Part shown: in pieces, positions 62,594 through 64,000 of the stretch | Numbering within the stretch: the first letter of the stretch is position 1 | Layout: the number at the start of each line of letters is the position of its first letter | Assembly (NCBI RefSeq): GCF_009498275.1 | Contig: NZ_CP045643.1 | Span: forward strand, 6,634,001-6,698,000 | DNA length: 64,000 bases | Origin: Streptomyces fagopyri | GTDB taxonomy: Bacteria; Actinomycetota; Actinomycetes; Streptomycetales; Streptomycetaceae | Direction: 5' to 3' | The notes under the pieces: model-generated | Seen by the model: the letters and a program-made list of their open reading frames with translations, nothing else | Database searches by the model: none | Told to the model about the DNA's origin: nothing | Made by a program: the position numbers and the translations under genes

Positions 62594-63385
62594 ATGACGG
62601 ACATGGCGGACGCGGCGGGCAGGGTGGACACGGCGGGCATGGCGGACACGGTAGGCATGGCGGACACGGCGGGCATGGCGGGCGCAGCGGAAGCGGCGGG
62701 GGCGGAGCGGCGGACGGGGGAGGACCCGATCAAGGTCATGGTGGTGGACGATCACCCCATGTGGCGTGACGCCGTGGCCCGTGATCTCGCCGCGGCCGGT
62801 TTCGCCGTGGTGGCCACGGCGGGCGACGGCGAGCAGGCGGTGCGGCGTGCGCGGGCCGTCGGCCCGGACGTGCTCGTGCTCGACCTGAACCTGCCGGCCA
62901 AGCCCGGTGTCCAGGTCTGCAAGGAGCTGGTCGGAGCCAACCCCGCGTTGCGCGTCCTCGTGCTGTCGGCCAGCGGTGAGCACGCCGACGTCCTGGAGGC
63001 GGTGAAGTCCGGGGCGACCGGCTATCTGCTGAAGTCGGCGTCCACGGAGGAGCTGACCGACGCGGTGCGCCGCACGGCGGTCGGCGACCCGGTCTTCACC
63101 CCGGGCCTCGCGGGTCTGGTCCTCGGCGAGTACCGCAGGCTCGCCTCCGAGCCCGTACCGTCCGCGGGCGCGGGTGAGCCCAAGGCGCCGCGGCTGACCG
63201 ACCGCGAGACCGAGGTGCTCCGTCTGGTGGCGAAGGGTCTGAGTTACAAGCAGATCGCCGAGCGGCTGGTGATCTCCCACCGCACGGTCCAGAACCATGT
63301 GCAGAACACCCTGGGCAAGCTCCAGCTGCACAACCGGGTGGAGCTGGTCCGCTATGCCATCGAGCGTGGTCTTGACGAGGCGTAA
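62594..63385 (+). CDS. macR: NarL-type response regulator, MacR-like
   Basis: Protein of 263 aa. Receiver domain (about 46-165): VVDDHPMW, phosphoacceptor Asp in VLDLNLPAKPG near 97, LSASGEH and YLLKSAS. LuxR helix-turn-helix is LTDRETEVLRLVAKGLSYKQIAERL near 205. The first 42 residues form an unusual repeat-rich extension (MADTxGM motifs) ahead of the usual IKVMVVDDHP start; ATG 62594 is the likely start, but translation from a later codon cannot be excluded. Partner of the MacS-like kinase, 20 bp upstream. Confidence 0.9.
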   Translation: MTDMADAAGRVDTAGMADTVGMADTAGMAGAAEAAGAERRTGEDPIKVMVVDDHPMWRDAVARDLAAAGFAVVATAGDGEQAVRRARAVGPDVLVLDLNLPAKPGVQVCKELVGANPALRVLVLSASGEHADVLEAVKSGATGYLLKSASTEELTDAVRRTAVGDPVFTPGLAGLVLGEYRRLASEPVPSAGAGEPKAPRLTDRETEVLRLVAKGLSYKQIAERLVISHRTVQNHVQNTLGKLQLHNRVELVRYAIERGLDEA

Positions 63386-63530
63386 ACCCTGTGTTGTCCA
63401 CCATCGAGTGAATGATGAGTGATCAACACCCGCACATTTCAACGGAATTGCCCTTCCGCCCCATAACGAAGTGACCTGGATCACTATTAGCGTGAGTCCC
63501 CTCAGGCAATCGCGGCGAAGGGACTTTTCC

Positions 63531-64000
63531 ATGCGGGTCGGAGTACTGACCGGAGGCGGCGACTGCCCCGGACTCAACGCCGTCATCCGGGGCATCGTCC
63601 GCAAGGGCGTGCAGGAGTACGACTACGACTTCGTCGGCTTCCGGGACGGCTGGCGCGGACCGCTCGAGAACGACACCGTCCGGCTCGACATCCCCGCCGT
63701 ACGCGGCATCCTGCCCCGCGGCGGCACCATCCTCGGCTCCTCGCGGACGAATCCGCTCAAGCAGGAGAACGGCATCCGGCGCATCAAGGAGAACCTCGCC
63801 AAGCAGGAGGTCGAGGCGCTCGTCGCGATCGGCGGCGAGGACACCCTGGGCGTGGCCGCACGCCTGCACGACGAGTACGGCATCCATGTCATCGGGGTGC
63901 CGAAGACCATCGACAACGACCTGTCCGCCACCGACTACACCTTCGGCTTCGACACGGCCGTCGGCATCGCGACGGAGGCGATCGACCGCCTGCACACGAC
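63531..64000 (+). CDS. pfkA: 6-phosphofructokinase, 5' part (runs off the right edge)
   Basis: First 156 codons of a PFKA-family enzyme phosphorylating fructose 6-phosphate. Start MRVGVLTGGGDCPGLNAVIRG, GGTILGSSRTNP near 64, and the catalytic loop VPKTIDNDLSATDYTFGFDTAVG near 124 are intact. The phosphoryl-donor positions read GGEDT (near 100) and PKTIDND, i.e. Asp and Lys where ATP-PFKs have Gly and Gly. That combination is typical of pyrophosphate-dependent enzymes such as that of Amycolatopsis methanolica. GAAGGGAC precedes ATG 63531. The 145-bp gap to macR should contain its promoter. Confidence 0.93.
   Translation, partial: MRVGVLTGGGDCPGLNAVIRGIVRKGVQEYDYDFVGFRDGWRGPLENDTVRLDIPAVRGILPRGGTILGSSRTNPLKQENGIRRIKENLAKQEVEALVAIGGEDTLGVAARLHDEYGIHVIGVPKTIDNDLSATDYTFGFDTAVGIATEAIDRLHT

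Noticed and set aside
63394..63402. Second DnaA box (ttgtccacc) before pfkA
   Set aside because: The last base departs from the TTGTCCACA consensus; a single mismatch 9-mer is expected by chance.

Overview
The window is about 72% GC, has strongly G/C-ending codons and frequent GTG starts, and carries a chromosomal core gene set typical of Streptomyces. That set includes actinobacterial bcc and aa3 respiratory operons, PspA/PspAA, ROK glucokinase and NarL-type two-component pairs. From memory, the gene order matches the Streptomyces coelicolor interval running from the dihydrolipoyl dehydrogenase/leucyl aminopeptidase genes down to pfkA (roughly SCO2180 to SCO2119). I see no insertion sequence, prophage, CRISPR array, tRNA or rRNA. 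Nearly everything is vertically inherited core, and the unusual material lies in gene gaps and in a few odd proteins.

Region 1 (1-12.6 kb): 5' part of lpd, pepA with a good intrinsic terminator, and a dispersed late cobalamin set: cobS, cobT and a cobU fused to a metallo-beta-lactamase-like domain. Interleaved are a conserved membrane protein, an MprF/LysX-like lipid lysyltransferase translationally coupled to a rhomboid-like membrane protein, and two SAM methyltransferases. A 137-bp minisatellite fills the gap beside cobT.

Region 2 (12.6-26.9 kb): DUF3043 protein, PspA-PspAA, a two-component system (probable AbrB-type) followed by an RND transporter, nadA, divergent erpA, a PfkB kinase likely acting on adenosine, and a cysteine desulfurase fused to a TusA domain.

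Region 3 (27-36.5 kb): the terminal respiratory chain. ctaC-ctaD-ctaF form one overlapping operon. ctaE-qcrC-qcrA-qcrB form a second, with a lipoprotein L,D-transpeptidase and an atypical stand-alone receiver protein between them. Together they encode the menaquinol:cytochrome c:oxygen bcc-aa3 supercomplex. ctaE has a perfect 21-bp palindrome over its start codon.

Region 4 (36.5-54.6 kb): trpD, a REP-like repeat, a SAM-IV type riboswitch with a tiny upstream ORF ahead of a class V aminotransferase/desulfurase, AsnC-like and rhomboid genes, an NYN-domain protein, two paralogous NlpC/P60 wall hydrolases, an HExxH lipoprotein, two mannosyltransferase-type enzymes, a Tat-exported cholesterol oxidase, a fatty acyl-CoA ligase, a metallophosphoesterase and an SRPBCC protein.

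Region 5 (54.6-64 kb): an ArsA-like protein with a degenerate P-loop, a DUF5304 protein, glucokinase glkA, an endonuclease/phosphatase-fold protein, a membrane protein, an esterase, a PlsC-type acyltransferase, a MacS/MacR-type two-component system and the 5' part of pfkA. The pfkA fragment carries residues usually linked to pyrophosphate rather than ATP use. Several GC-rich minisatellites and two composite inverted REP-like elements sit just after stop codons across the window.
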